DNA of 64,000 nt from Micromonospora sp. RP3T (GCF_003027925.1 NZ_PYPS01000011.1:110758-174757), one strand, 5' to 3'. Positions 47,746 to 56,102 are shown, numbered from the stretch's first letter. The notes: generated by a model not told the origin, from the sequence alone. Made by a program: numbers and translations.

Positions 47746-48252
47746 GTGGAGGAGATCGACCGCGCGATCGTGGCCGCGCTGACCGGGGACGGTCGCCTGT
47801 CGTACACGGATCTGGCCGAGCGGGTGGGCCTGTCGGTGTCCGCGGTGCACCAGCGGGTCCGCCGGCTGGAGCAGCGCGGCGTGATCAAGGGGTACGCCGC
47901 CCGCGTGTCGTTCGAGGCGCTGGAGCTGCCGTTGACCGCCTTCGTGGCGATCCGGCCGTTCGACCCGTCGCAGCCCGACGACGCGCCGGAGCGGCTGGCC
48001 CACCTGCCCGAGATCGATTCCTGCTACTCGGTCGCGGGGGAGGATTTCTACCTCCTGCTGGTGCGGGTGGCCGGCCCGGCCGACCTGGAACGGCTGCTGC
48101 AGGAGATCCGCATCGCTGCTAACGTCACCACCCGCACCACAGTGGTGCTGTCCACGCCCTACGAGAACCGGCCGCCGAAGATCAGTGGCGAGCTGCCTGG
48201 TCGGGGCCGTTCCCGGTCGTCGTCGGAGCCGGCAGGTTCCACCGCTGGATGA
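47746..48252 (+). CDS. Lrp/AsnC-family transcriptional regulator
   Basis: A 168-residue regulator. The N-terminal helix-turn-helix is EEIDRAIVAALTGDGRLSYT with VGLSVSAVHQRVRRLEQRGV; the ligand-binding RAM domain follows (LPLTAFVAIRPFDPSQ, then IDSCYSVAGEDFYLLLVRVA). Such proteins sense amino acids. The lysine genes 1-8 kb away make lysine or a related amino acid a plausible ligand, but this is only context. The GTG at 47746 lies 7 nt after TAGGTT (47733-47738), a leaderless arrangement. The last 24 codons run antisense into the phosphatase gene. Confidence 0.92.
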   Translation: MEEIDRAIVAALTGDGRLSYTDLAERVGLSVSAVHQRVRRLEQRGVIKGYAARVSFEALELPLTAFVAIRPFDPSQPDDAPERLAHLPEIDSCYSVAGEDFYLLLVRVAGPADLERLLQEIRIAANVTTRTTVVLSTPYENRPPKISGELPGRGRSRSSSEPAGSTAG

Positions 48253-48793
48253 CCCGCCGGCCGTGCTCATGACCGAGCACGCTGAGCGTGGCGGTGTCCA
48301 GCCGCAGCAGCCCGCCGGCCGACGGCGGCAGCCCGATCCAGCGTGCCCCGAGCACCCGCAGGCTGTGGCCGTGCCCGACCAGCGCGACGGTGCCGTGTTC
48401 CAGCAGCGGGGTGACCCGGTCCAGCACGCGGTCGAGGCGGGCGCCGACGGCCTCCGGTGACTCCCCGCCGGGGCCGCCGTCGGTCCAGATGCTCCAGCCC
48501 GGTCGTTCCTGCTGGATGGCCGCGGTGGTGCGGCCCTCGTACTCGCCGTAGTTCCACTCGGCCAGCTCGGGGTCGGTGGCGTCGACGGTGAGCCCGGCCA
48601 GCAGCGCGGTGCGGGTGGCCCGTTGCCGGGGGCTGGACAGCACCCGTGCGAAGCGCCGGCCGGCGAGCAGGGGAGCGAGCGCGCGGGCCTGCCGCTCGCC
48701 GTCGGCGGTCAGCTCCAGATCGGTGTACGAGGTGTGCCGGTGGCTGGCGCTCCAGGTGGTCTCGCCGTGCCGTACCAGCAGGATCTCGTTCAT
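48182..48793 (-). CDS. Histidine phosphatase family protein (phosphoglycerate mutase-like)
   Basis: A 203-residue enzyme of the RHG superfamily: ILLVRHGETTWSASHRHTS has the phospho-accepting His, and EWNYGEYEGRTTAAI and VALVGHGHSLRVLGARWIG supply the rest of the pocket. Substrates vary (phosphosugars, nucleotides, adenosylcobalamin precursors), so the exact role is unknown. The ATG at 48793 was chosen by the family start MNEILLVRHGET; a GTTGACTGAG stretch precedes it. The 3' end overlaps the convergent AsnC gene by 71 bp. Confidence 0.92.
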   Translation of the reverse strand: MNEILLVRHGETTWSASHRHTSYTDLELTADGERQARALAPLLAGRRFARVLSSPRQRATRTALLAGLTVDATDPELAEWNYGEYEGRTTAAIQQERPGWSIWTDGGPGGESPEAVGARLDRVLDRVTPLLEHGTVALVGHGHSLRVLGARWIGLPPSAGGLLRLDTATLSVLGHEHGRRVIQRWNLPAPTTTGNGPDQAARH

Positions 48794-48842
48794 CGGCTCA
48801 GTCAACCACGCGGGCACCCGACCCGCCCGGCGCCCGCCTACA

Positions 48843-48867
48843 CCCTATTGTCCTAGGATGCCTTAGC
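48843..48867. promoter_or_regulatory. TCCTAGGA-type element (copy 2)
   Basis: The 25-mer beginning CCCTATTGTCCTAGGATGC and ending TAGC is the partner of the element at 38351-38375 (20 of 25 identical). It lies 49 bp upstream of the phosphatase start (minus strand) and 83 bp upstream of the csbD-like start (plus strand). On the minus strand it is followed directly by TAGGGT. Its distance to the minus-strand gene resembles that of copy 1. Confidence 0.5.
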
Positions 48868-48950
48868 AGTGGTGTGCCCTCGCACGTGTTTGCGACCCAA
48901 CGCACCGGGGACGCGACGAGGGAACGCGCAGCCCAGACGAGGAGGGCGAC

Positions 48951-49145
48951 ATGAGCTTCACCGACAAGGCGAAGAACAAGGCCCAGGAGATGAGCGGCAT
49001 GGCCAAGGAGCGCATCGGCGACGTGACCGACAACGAGCGGTTGCGGGCTGAGGGCGCCAGCGAGCAGAGCACGGCGCGCGCCAAGCAGGCCGGGGAGAAC
49101 GTGAAGCAGGCCGGCCGCGACGTCAAGGACGCGTTCGAGAAGTGA
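48951..49145 (+). CDS. CsbD-family stress protein
   Basis: A 64-residue, highly charged, helical protein: FTDKAKNKAQEMSGMAKERI, GDVTDNERLRAEGASEQ and a Lys/Asp-rich end. This is the CsbD pattern (general stress protein, SigB-dependent in Bacillus). A strong GAGGAGGGCGAC precedes the ATG. Upstream, GTTT at 48887 and GGGGAC about 15 nt later loosely recall a SigB-type promoter. A very strong terminator follows. Confidence 0.92.
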   Translation: MSFTDKAKNKAQEMSGMAKERIGDVTDNERLRAEGASEQSTARAKQAGENVKQAGRDVKDAFEK

Positions 49146-49152
49146 CGACTGA

Positions 49153-49190
49153 CGAAGGCGGGCCACCGGAGTGCCGGTGGCCCGCCTTCG
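49153..49190. terminator. Perfect 17-bp bidirectional terminator
   Basis: CGAAGGCGGGCCACCGG and its exact complement surround an AGTG loop, 7 bp after the csbD-like stop and 18 bp before the kamA stop on the other strand. It probably ends transcription from both sides. Confidence 0.85.
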
Positions 49191-49208
49191 GGTGTGTGTC
49201 GACGCGGA

Positions 49209-50615
49209 TCAGTCGTCGCGGTGGGCGTGCCACCAGGACTGGCCGGCCTCGGGCAGCGTGTCGATCGGGTCGTAGTAGGCGTAGCGCTTGTTGAGCGCCT
49301 CCAGGTCGGCGGACTCGATCGAGGTGCGGTAGTTCTTCGTCCAGTAGGAGATGCCGCGCTCACGGTCGTAGTCGGTGAGCATGTGCACCCAGCGCTTGCC
49401 GACGAAGGGCACGTCGCAGACGATGCGCGGGGTGGCGTAGCCGGGCAGGTAGCCCATGATGTCGTGCTGGAGCTGCTGGGCGTGCCAGACCGGGACCCGC
49501 CAGTGCTCGGCGTTGGGGATCATGTCGCACATGTAGAAGTAGTACGGCAGGATGCCCGTCTCGCCCTGGAGCGCGAAGCAGAGGTCGAGCAGGTCGGCGT
49601 TGGTGGCGTTGACGCCGCGCATCAGCACGCCCTGGTTGCGGACGTCGCGGACGCCGACGTCGAGGGCGGTCTGGGCGGCCCTGGCGACCAGCGGGGTCAG
49701 CGACTGGGCGTGGTTGACGTGGGTGTGGATGGCGAGGTTGACGCCGCGTCGGGCGGCGGTGCGGGCGACGCGTTCGAGGCCCTCCACGACGTCGGGCTGG
49801 AGCCAGTGCTGGGGCAGGCCCATCAGGGCCTTGGTGGCGAGCCGGATGTCGCGGATGGTTTCGATCTCCAGCAGGCGCATGAGGTAGGACTCAAGGTTGC
49901 GCCAGGGCACGTTGGCGACGTCGCCGCCGGAGACGACCACGTCGCGTACGCCGGGGTGGGCCTTGAGGTAGGCGATGTGGGCGTCGTAGCGGTCGACGGG
50001 CTTGAGCGTCAGCTTGAGCTTGTCGACGGCGGGGGTGGAGTTGCCGACGAGGTCCATGCGGGTGCAGTGGCCGCAGTACTGCGGGCAGGTGGAGAGCAGC
50101 TCGGCGAGGACCTTGGTGGGGTAGCGGTGGGTGAGACCTTCGGCGACCCACATGTCGTGCTCGTGGAGGCTGTCGCGGCTGGCGTAGGGGTGTGAGGGCC
50201 AGTCGGTGCGCCGGTCGGAGGCGACCGGGATCATGTAGCGGCGGATCGGGTCGGCGAGCAGCGCCTCGGTGGTCATGGGCGCGAACGGCACCATCGTGTT
50301 GATCATTTGTGGCGGCACCAGCATGGACATGGTGGCCAGGGCCTTCTGGTCCGCTTCGAGGTCGGCGTAGAAGGTCTCGTCGACGGTGTCGCCGAGGACG
50401 GCGCGGAGCTGCTTGATGTTCTTGACGCAGTTGACGCGCTGCCACTGGGCGTTCTCCCACTGTTCGCGGGTGACGTGGTGCCAGCCGGGGAAGCGGGTCC
50501 AGTCGGGCTCGACCAGGGGGGCGCGCCGGTATTCGTAGGGCTGTCCGGCGGTGGGGACGGCGACCGGCGTGGAGCGGGGCGTCGGGATGGTCTCCACCGG
50601 TTGGGTCTGGGTCAC
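49209..50615 (-). CDS. kamA: L-lysine 2,3-aminomutase (KamA family, radical SAM)
   Basis: A 468-residue radical SAM and PLP enzyme that turns L-lysine into L-beta-lysine, the first step of lysine fermentation. The cluster motif CPQYCGHC has Cys177, Cys181 and Cys184; WQRVNCVKNIKQLRAVLGDT and YPTKVLAELLST are typical of the family; VRDVVVSGGDVANVPW is the glycine-rich SAM motif. The N-terminus has a 25-residue Pro/Thr extension. The GTG at 50615 follows GAGGAGGGGCC. It is divergent from the kdd operon, sharing a 143-bp promoter region. The family also includes EF-P lysyl mutases, but context favours the catabolic enzyme. Confidence 0.9.
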   Translation of the reverse strand: MTQTQPVETIPTPRSTPVAVPTAGQPYEYRRAPLVEPDWTRFPGWHHVTREQWENAQWQRVNCVKNIKQLRAVLGDTVDETFYADLEADQKALATMSMLVPPQMINTMVPFAPMTTEALLADPIRRYMIPVASDRRTDWPSHPYASRDSLHEHDMWVAEGLTHRYPTKVLAELLSTCPQYCGHCTRMDLVGNSTPAVDKLKLTLKPVDRYDAHIAYLKAHPGVRDVVVSGGDVANVPWRNLESYLMRLLEIETIRDIRLATKALMGLPQHWLQPDVVEGLERVARTAARRGVNLAIHTHVNHAQSLTPLVARAAQTALDVGVRDVRNQGVLMRGVNATNADLLDLCFALQGETGILPYYFYMCDMIPNAEHWRVPVWHAQQLQHDIMGYLPGYATPRIVCDVPFVGKRWVHMLTDYDRERGISYWTKNYRTSIESADLEALNKRYAYYDPIDTLPEAGQSWWHAHRDD

Positions 50616-50638
50616 GGCCCCTCCTCGTCTGCGGTGCG

Positions 50639-50650
50639 GGTTGATCAACC
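50639..50650. promoter_or_regulatory. Palindrome in the kamA-kdd divergent promoter region
   Basis: GGTTGATCAACC is a perfect 12-bp palindrome 23 bp upstream of the kamA start. Beyond it the region is AT-richer than its surroundings (GGAAAATCTGCGGTGAAGAA). A regulator such as an AsnC-type protein could bind; there is no direct evidence. Near kdd a second inverted pair GAACCCC/GGGGTTC lies at 50715-50733. Confidence 0.45.
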
Positions 50651-50758
50651 TTGCGAAGGCTACTGGAAAATCTGCGGTGAAGAAATTAGTCTGCCGTAAG
50701 TTTTCCCGCGACGCGAACCCCACCCCGGGGTTCGGGCGGCTGAACGTAGGGGGTCGGC

Positions 50759-51820
50759 GTGACGTCACCGGTGGGTCTGCACCGAGTCGTGGAACCGGCG
50801 GGGGTGCTGCCGCAGGCGGCCTGGCGGCTGGACGCCGACCCGCGGATCGCGGCGAACGAGGTGCGGATCCGGGTGGAGCGGCTGAACCTGGACGCGGCGA
50901 GTTTCCGGCAGTTGGCGGAGAAGCACGGCGGGGACGGCGAGAAGGTCCGCGCCGAGGTGCTGGAGATCATCTCGACCCGGGGGAAGATGCAGAACCCGGT
51001 GACCGGGTCGGGCGGGATGCTGATCGGCACGGTGGAGGAGGCGGGCCGCCGGTCCCCGCTGGGGCTGCGCGCGGGCGACCGGGTGGCCACGCTGGTGTCG
51101 TTGACGCTGACGCCGTTGACGATCTCCGACGGCCTGGAACGGTGGGACGGGCGCAGCGAGCAGGTGCCGTGTGACGGGTACGCGATCCTGTTCGCCCGGT
51201 CGATCGCCGCGGTGTTGCCGGCGGATCTGCATCCGGAGCTGTCCCTGGCCGTGCTGGACGTGTGCGGGGCGCCGGCGTTGACGGCGCGGGTGGTGGCCGA
51301 GCAAGTGGCGCGGCGGGCCCGGGAGGGTGACGCGCGTCCGGTGTCGGTGGCGGTGATCGGTGGGGCCGGTAAGAGCGGGTCGTTGTCCCTGGCGGCGGCG
51401 CGGCGCGCGGGCGCGGGTCGTACGGTCGGGGTGGTGCCGGTGGCGGCGGAGCGGGACGCGCTGACGGCGGCCGGGTTGGCCGACGCGGTGGCGCTGGCGG
51501 ACGCGCGGGATCCGGTGGGGTTGTCGTCGGCGGTGACCACGGCGTTGGGGGTGCCGGCGGACGTGACGGTGGTGTGCGTGGACGTGCCGGGGTGTGAGCA
51601 CGGCGCGGTGTTGGCCACGGCGGACGGCGGGACGGTGATCTTCTTCTCGATGGCGACGAGTTTCGCGGCGGCGGCGTTGGGGGCGGAGGGGCTGGCGGCG
51701 GACGTGACGATGCTGGTGGGGAACGGGTTCGTGCCGGGGCACGCGGAGCTGGCGTTGGAGTTGTTGCGGGCCGAGCCGGGGGTCCGTGGTCTGTTCGAGG
51801 CGCGGCTGGCGGCAGACTGA
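50759..51820 (+). CDS. kdd: L-erythro-3,5-diaminohexanoate dehydrogenase
   Basis: A 353-residue NAD-dependent enzyme that deaminates 3,5-diaminohexanoate to 5-amino-3-oxohexanoate, the third step of lysine fermentation. It starts GLHRVVEPAGVLPQAAWRLD; TRGKMQNPVTGSGGMLIGTV is a Kdd hallmark, and the nucleotide-binding loop reads VAVIGGAGKSGSLSLAAARR. TMLVGNGFVPGHAELALELL closes the family pattern. TAGGGG lies 6 nt before the GTG, a leaderless arrangement. It is the first gene of the operon. Confidence 0.93.
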   Translation: MTSPVGLHRVVEPAGVLPQAAWRLDADPRIAANEVRIRVERLNLDAASFRQLAEKHGGDGEKVRAEVLEIISTRGKMQNPVTGSGGMLIGTVEEAGRRSPLGLRAGDRVATLVSLTLTPLTISDGLERWDGRSEQVPCDGYAILFARSIAAVLPADLHPELSLAVLDVCGAPALTARVVAEQVARRAREGDARPVSVAVIGGAGKSGSLSLAAARRAGAGRTVGVVPVAAERDALTAAGLADAVALADARDPVGLSSAVTTALGVPADVTVVCVDVPGCEHGAVLATADGGTVIFFSMATSFAAAALGAEGLAADVTMLVGNGFVPGHAELALELLRAEPGVRGLFEARLAAD

Positions 51821-51824
51821 GGTC

Positions 51825-53396
51825 ATGACGAATCCCTCGACGCTGTACCGCGGTGGAGTGTTGCATTGTCCGGCCGAGCCGAGCGCGACGGCGTTGTTGG
51901 TGCGGGACGGGCGGATCGCCTGGTTGGGTGCGGACGCGGAGGCGCCGTCCGCGGACCGGGTGGTGGAGTTGGACGGCGCGTTGGTGACGCCGGCGTTCGT
52001 GGACGCGCACGTGCACGCGACGGATACCGGTCTGGCGTTGTCGGGGCTGGATCTGTCGGGGGTGCGGTCGGCCGGGGAGCTGTTGGACGCGGTGTCGGCG
52101 TTCGCGGTGGGGTTGCCGGGTGACGCGGTGGTGTTGGGGCACGGTTGGGACGAGTCGACGTGGGTGACGCCGGTGGTGCCGGACGCGGCGGCGGTGGATC
52201 GGGCGGCGGGTGGGCGGCGGGTGTATCTGTCGCAGGCGTCGATCCATTCGGCGTTGGTGTCGGCGGCGTTGCTGGCGGCGTGTCCGGAGGTGTCGTCGGT
52301 GGCGGGGTACGACCCGTCGGGTTGGTTGCGGCGGGACGCTCATCATGTGGTGCGGGCGGCGGCGTTCGGGTCGGTGACGCGGGCGCAGCGGGTGGCGGCG
52401 CAGCGGCGGGCGTTGGGGCATGCGGCGTCGTTGGGTATCGCGGCGGTGCACGAGTGCGGTGGTCCGGGCATTTCGGATGAGGAGGACTTCACCGGTTTGT
52501 TGGGCATCTCGGGGGCGGGGGTGCCGGAGGTGTACGGGTACTGGGGTGAGTTGCTGGGTGCGGCGAAGGCCCGGGAGTTGGGTGCGGTGGGCGCCGGTGG
52601 GGATCTGTTCGCGGACGGGGCGTTGGGGTCGCGGACGGCGCACGTGTCGGCGGCGTACCTGGACGGGGAGCCGGGGGCGTGTGGGCACGGGTACGTGTCG
52701 GCGGAGCAGGTTCGTGATCATTTGTTGGACTGTGCGGCGCACGGGATGCAGGGCGGGTTCCACGCGATCGGGGACGCGGCGATCGGCACGGTGTTGGCGG
52801 GGTTCGCGGCGGCGGCGGAGAAGGTGGGCACGGAGCGGTTGCGGGCGGCGCGGCACCGGGTGGAGCACGCGGAGATCATGAGTAAGCGGTTGATCGCCGG
52901 GTTCGTGGAGTTCGGGATCGTGGCGTCGATGCAGCCGGCGTTCGACAGGTTGTGGGGTGGCGCGGGTCGGATGTATGAGTCGCGGTTGGGTTTGTCCCGG
53001 TCGTTGGAGTCGAATCCGATGGGTGCGATGCACGGGGTGGGGGTGGCGTTGGCGTTCGGTTCGGATTCGCCGGTGACGCCGTTGGATCCGTGGGGTTCGG
53101 TGCGGGCGGCGGCGGCGCATCACAATCCGTCGCAGCGGATGAGTGTGCGGGCGGCGTTCGCGGCGCACACCCGTGGCGGGTGGCGGGCGGTGCATCTGGA
53201 CAGCGAGGGGGTGCTGGCGTTGGGGGCGCCGGCGACGTTCGCGGTGTGGGATGCGCCGGCCGGGGTGGACCGGGGGTTGCCGGTGGTGTTGGCGGCGGAT
53301 CCGGAGTTGCGGGGGCCGGATGATCCGACGCCGCTGCCGGTGTGTCGGGCGACGGTGTTGCGCGGTGACGTGATCTATCAGGAAGGGTCTTCGTGA
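51825..53396 (+). CDS. YtcJ-like metal-dependent amidohydrolase
   Basis: A 523-residue amidohydrolase of the YtcJ group. Metal-site motifs: TPAFVDAHVHATDTG, then GFHAIGDAAIGTVL, RHRVEHAEIM and a late FGSDSPVTPLDPW with the catalytic Asp. The enzyme would hydrolyse an amide, imide or similar bond; no substrate is known. It sits 4 bp after kdd and its stop overlaps kamD (GTGA), the slot where kce is often found in lysine-fermentation clusters. It is not homologous to Kce (a BKACE fold). A role in removing a cyclised or acylated intermediate is speculation. Confidence 0.9.
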   Translation: MTNPSTLYRGGVLHCPAEPSATALLVRDGRIAWLGADAEAPSADRVVELDGALVTPAFVDAHVHATDTGLALSGLDLSGVRSAGELLDAVSAFAVGLPGDAVVLGHGWDESTWVTPVVPDAAAVDRAAGGRRVYLSQASIHSALVSAALLAACPEVSSVAGYDPSGWLRRDAHHVVRAAAFGSVTRAQRVAAQRRALGHAASLGIAAVHECGGPGISDEEDFTGLLGISGAGVPEVYGYWGELLGAAKARELGAVGAGGDLFADGALGSRTAHVSAAYLDGEPGACGHGYVSAEQVRDHLLDCAAHGMQGGFHAIGDAAIGTVLAGFAAAAEKVGTERLRAARHRVEHAEIMSKRLIAGFVEFGIVASMQPAFDRLWGGAGRMYESRLGLSRSLESNPMGAMHGVGVALAFGSDSPVTPLDPWGSVRAAAAHHNPSQRMSVRAAFAAHTRGGWRAVHLDSEGVLALGAPATFAVWDAPAGVDRGLPVVLAADPELRGPDDPTPLPVCRATVLRGDVIYQEGSS

Positions 53397-54952
53397 CAGG
53401 GAAGCTTGGGCTGGATCCGGTGCTGGTGTCGCGGGCGCGGGAGTTGGCGCGTCGGGCGGGGCAGCCGGTGGTGGATCTGGCGCGCAGCCACACCACGGTG
53501 TCGGTGGAGCGGGCGGTGCTGCGGCTGGCCGGGGTGTCGGGCGCGGACCCGGACGGTATTCCGTGGGTGAACCGTCTGGTGGACGCGGTGGTGGCGGATG
53601 TGGGTCTGGGCCACGGGGTGGCGGTGCCGGTGTTCGACGCGTTGGCGCGGGAGGGCGTCTCGGATGTGACGTTGCTGGCGCAGAAGGCGGCGGCGGGGTC
53701 GGTGCGGTTCGGGGTGCCGTCGGGCAAGGCGGCGACGGCGGCGCGGCGGGCGGCCCGGAAGGCGGTCGCGGCGGGGGTCCGGCAGATCGACCGGCGGCGC
53801 GCGGAGCGGGACCGGTTGGTGAAGCGGCACGGGGATCCGAAGCAGCGGCCGTGGATCTATCTGATCGTGGCGACGGGGGACATCTACGAGGACATTCCGC
53901 AGGCGCAGGCGGCGGCGCGGGCGGGCGCGGACGTGATCGCGGTGATCCGGTCGACGGGGCAGTCGTTGTTGGACTACGTGCCGGAGGGGGCGACCCGGGA
54001 GGGGTTCGCGGGTACGTACGCGACGCAGGAGAACTTCCGGTTGATGCGGGCGGCGTTGGACGAGACGTCGCGGGAGTTGGGCCGGTACGTGCGGTTGACG
54101 AACTACGCGTCGGGGTTGTGCATGCCGGAGATGGCCACGCTCGCGGGCCTGGAGCGGCTGGACATGATGCTCAACGACTCGATGTACGGGATTCTGTTCC
54201 GGGACATCAACCCGATCCGGACGTTCGTGGATCAGCGGTTCTCGCGGCAGGTGCACGCGCGGGCGGGGATCATCATCAACACCGGTGAGGACAACTACCT
54301 GACCACTGCGGATGCGGTGGACGAGGCGCACACGGTGACGGTGTCGCAATTGCTCAACGAGTTCTTCGCGCACGAGGCGGGGTTGTCGGACGGGTTGTTG
54401 GGGCTGGGGCACGCGTTCGAGATCAATCCGGATGTGCCGGAGTCGTTCCGGTTGGAGTTGGCGCACGCCTTGTTGGCGCGGGAGTTGTTCCCGGACGCGC
54501 CGTTGAAGTGGATGCCGCCGACGAAGCACATGACCGGGGACGTGTTCCGGGGGAACCTGTTGGACGGGTTCTTCAACCTGGTCGGGACCATGACGGGGCA
54601 GGGCATTCTGCTGGTGGGGATGATGACGGAGGCGGTGGTGACGCCGTGGCTGTCGGACCGGGACGTCGCGTTGCAGAACGTGCGGTACGTGTTGGGCGCG
54701 GCGGGTGGGTTGCACGAGGATTTCGTGCCGGCGCCGGGCGGGTTCATCCAGCAGCGGGCGCATCGGGTGTTGGGTGAGGCGGTGGAGTTGTTGGAGCGGA
54801 TCGGGGAGCAGTCGTTGTTGACGGCGATCGCCGAGGGCACGTTCGGGATCATGAAGCGGCCGGCGGACCGGGGCAAGGGCCTGGACGGTGTGGCGCGGCA
54901 CGAGGGTGACTACTTCAACCCGGCGACGGAGATCCTGGAGCAGCCGGCATGA
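53393..54952 (+). CDS. kamD: Beta-lysine/D-lysine 5,6-aminomutase alpha subunit
   Basis: A 519-residue subunit with a TIM barrel binding adenosylcobalamin and PLP. Seen are KAAAGSVRFGVPSGKAATAA, WIYLIVATGDIYEDIPQAQ, VIAVIRSTGQSLLDYVPEGA and TKHMTGDVFRGNLLDGFFNL, all characteristic of KamD/5,6-LAM alpha. With KamE it moves the terminal amino group of beta-lysine to make 3,5-diaminohexanoate. Length equals known family members (about 517). Its start and stop both overlap neighbouring genes, so the subunits are made in step. Confidence 0.96.
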   Translation: MTGKLGLDPVLVSRARELARRAGQPVVDLARSHTTVSVERAVLRLAGVSGADPDGIPWVNRLVDAVVADVGLGHGVAVPVFDALAREGVSDVTLLAQKAAAGSVRFGVPSGKAATAARRAARKAVAAGVRQIDRRRAERDRLVKRHGDPKQRPWIYLIVATGDIYEDIPQAQAAARAGADVIAVIRSTGQSLLDYVPEGATREGFAGTYATQENFRLMRAALDETSRELGRYVRLTNYASGLCMPEMATLAGLERLDMMLNDSMYGILFRDINPIRTFVDQRFSRQVHARAGIIINTGEDNYLTTADAVDEAHTVTVSQLLNEFFAHEAGLSDGLLGLGHAFEINPDVPESFRLELAHALLARELFPDAPLKWMPPTKHMTGDVFRGNLLDGFFNLVGTMTGQGILLVGMMTEAVVTPWLSDRDVALQNVRYVLGAAGGLHEDFVPAPGGFIQQRAHRVLGEAVELLERIGEQSLLTAIAEGTFGIMKRPADRGKGLDGVARHEGDYFNPATEILEQPA

Positions 54953-55707
54953 GCGAGCGCGGGAAGTCGGTGGTGCGGCCGTACGGGGACACCACGGGTG
55001 ACGGCATGGTGCAGGTGTCGTTCACGTTGCCGGTGCCGCACGACAAGCGGGCCGAGGGCGCGGCGGTGCAGTTGGCGAACAGGATGGGCATGGATCCGGC
55101 GATGCTGGTGCACGCCAAGCCGATCGGGGACGGGTTCACGTTCTTCGTGGTGTATGGGCGGGTGAACCATCTGGTCGACCTGGAGAAGGTGCAGGTGGTG
55201 GAGCGGGACTTTCCGCTGCTGTCGGCCAAGGAGGTCAACGCGGTGGTGAAGCAGCGGATGCGTCGTAAGTTGTCGGTGGTGGGGGCATGTATCGGCACGG
55301 ACGCGCACACGGTGGGCATCGACGCGATCCTGAACGTGAAGGGCATCGCCGGGGAGAAGGGCCTGGAGTACTACCGGGAGTTGCGGGTCAGCAACCTGGG
55401 CGCGCAGGTGAGTGTGCCGGAGCTGGTCGAGGCGGCCCGGAAGGAGAAGGCGGACGCGGTGCTGGTGTCGCAGGTGGTGACGCAGCGTGACGCGCATCTG
55501 CACAACACGCGGGAGATGTCGGCGGCGTTCCGGGAGGCGATGCCGGCCGGGAAGCGGCCCTTGCTGATCGTGGGTGGGCCGCGTTTCGACGAGACGATGA
55601 CCGGCGAGTTGGGCGTGGACCGGATCTTCGGTCGCGGGACGACTCCGGGCGAGGTGGCCAGTTACCTCGTGCACGCGTTGATCACTTCCAGGAGGGCGAG
55701 CAGTTGA
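54949..55707 (+). CDS. kamE: Beta-lysine/D-lysine 5,6-aminomutase beta subunit
   Basis: A 252-residue subunit with the B12-binding Rossmann domain. The base-off cobalamin motif D-x-H-x-x-G is DAHTVG (Asp118, His120). Just before it, SAKEVNAVVKQRMRRKLSVV carries the lysine expected to hold PLP. VPELVEAARKEKADAVLVSQ and RPLLIVGGPRFD complete the domain. It works only with KamD. The ATG overlaps the kamD stop (ATGA), and its stop overlaps the TTG of kal. Confidence 0.96.
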   Translation: MSERGKSVVRPYGDTTGDGMVQVSFTLPVPHDKRAEGAAVQLANRMGMDPAMLVHAKPIGDGFTFFVVYGRVNHLVDLEKVQVVERDFPLLSAKEVNAVVKQRMRRKLSVVGACIGTDAHTVGIDAILNVKGIAGEKGLEYYRELRVSNLGAQVSVPELVEAARKEKADAVLVSQVVTQRDAHLHNTREMSAAFREAMPAGKRPLLIVGGPRFDETMTGELGVDRIFGRGTTPGEVASYLVHALITSRRASS

Positions 55708-56102
55708 GTGAGCAGGATCCCCGGGTGGGGTTGAGCGTCACGCACCGCCGGTATGTGCCGTACTCGCACGCCCACTACGCCGGGAACCTGGTGGACGGGG
55801 CGTACGCGTTGGGGTTGTTCGGGGACGTGGCGACCGAGGTGTGCATTCGTACCGACGGCGACGAGGGGCTGTTCGCGTCCTATTCCGACGTGCAGTTCCG
55901 GGCGCCGATGAAGGCTGGTGACGTGCTGGAGGTGACGGCGACGGTGACCCGGGTGGGCACCCGCAGCCGCACCATCGACTTCGAGGCGCGGGTGGTGTGT
56001 CGGGGGCGACCGGATCGGGGGGAGTCGGCCGCCGAGGTGCTCGCCGAGCCGGTCGTGGCGGTCACCGCCACCGGCACGGTGGTCGTCCCTCCTGCGGCGT
56101 GA
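55704..56102 (+). CDS. kal: 3-aminobutyryl-CoA ammonia-lyase (hotdog fold)
   Basis: A 132-residue hotdog-fold protein: RRYVPYSHAHYAGNLVDGAY with the conserved H-x-H/GN-L-V-DGA region, then LFASYSDVQFRAPMKAGD. This matches Kal, which removes ammonia from L-3-aminobutyryl-CoA to give crotonyl-CoA, the last specific step of lysine fermentation. A TTG start was chosen because it overlaps the kamE stop (TTGA) and has AGGAGGGCGAGC-type purines upstream. The C-terminus is slightly extended (TGTVVVPPAA). Confidence 0.9.
   Translation: MSEQDPRVGLSVTHRRYVPYSHAHYAGNLVDGAYALGLFGDVATEVCIRTDGDEGLFASYSDVQFRAPMKAGDVLEVTATVTRVGTRSRTIDFEARVVCRGRPDRGESAAEVLAEPVVAVTATGTVVVPPAA

Noticed and set aside
50616..50758. 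Adenosylcobalamin or lysine riboswitch in front of the lysine operon
   Set aside because: Only 143 bp are available, no B12-box or lysine-box sequence was seen, and kdd looks leaderless.
54949..54970. Further copy of the 57-bp GAGCGAGCGC repeat at the kamE start
   Set aside because: Only ATGAGCGAGCGC is shared; the rest is normal kamE coding sequence conserved in the family.
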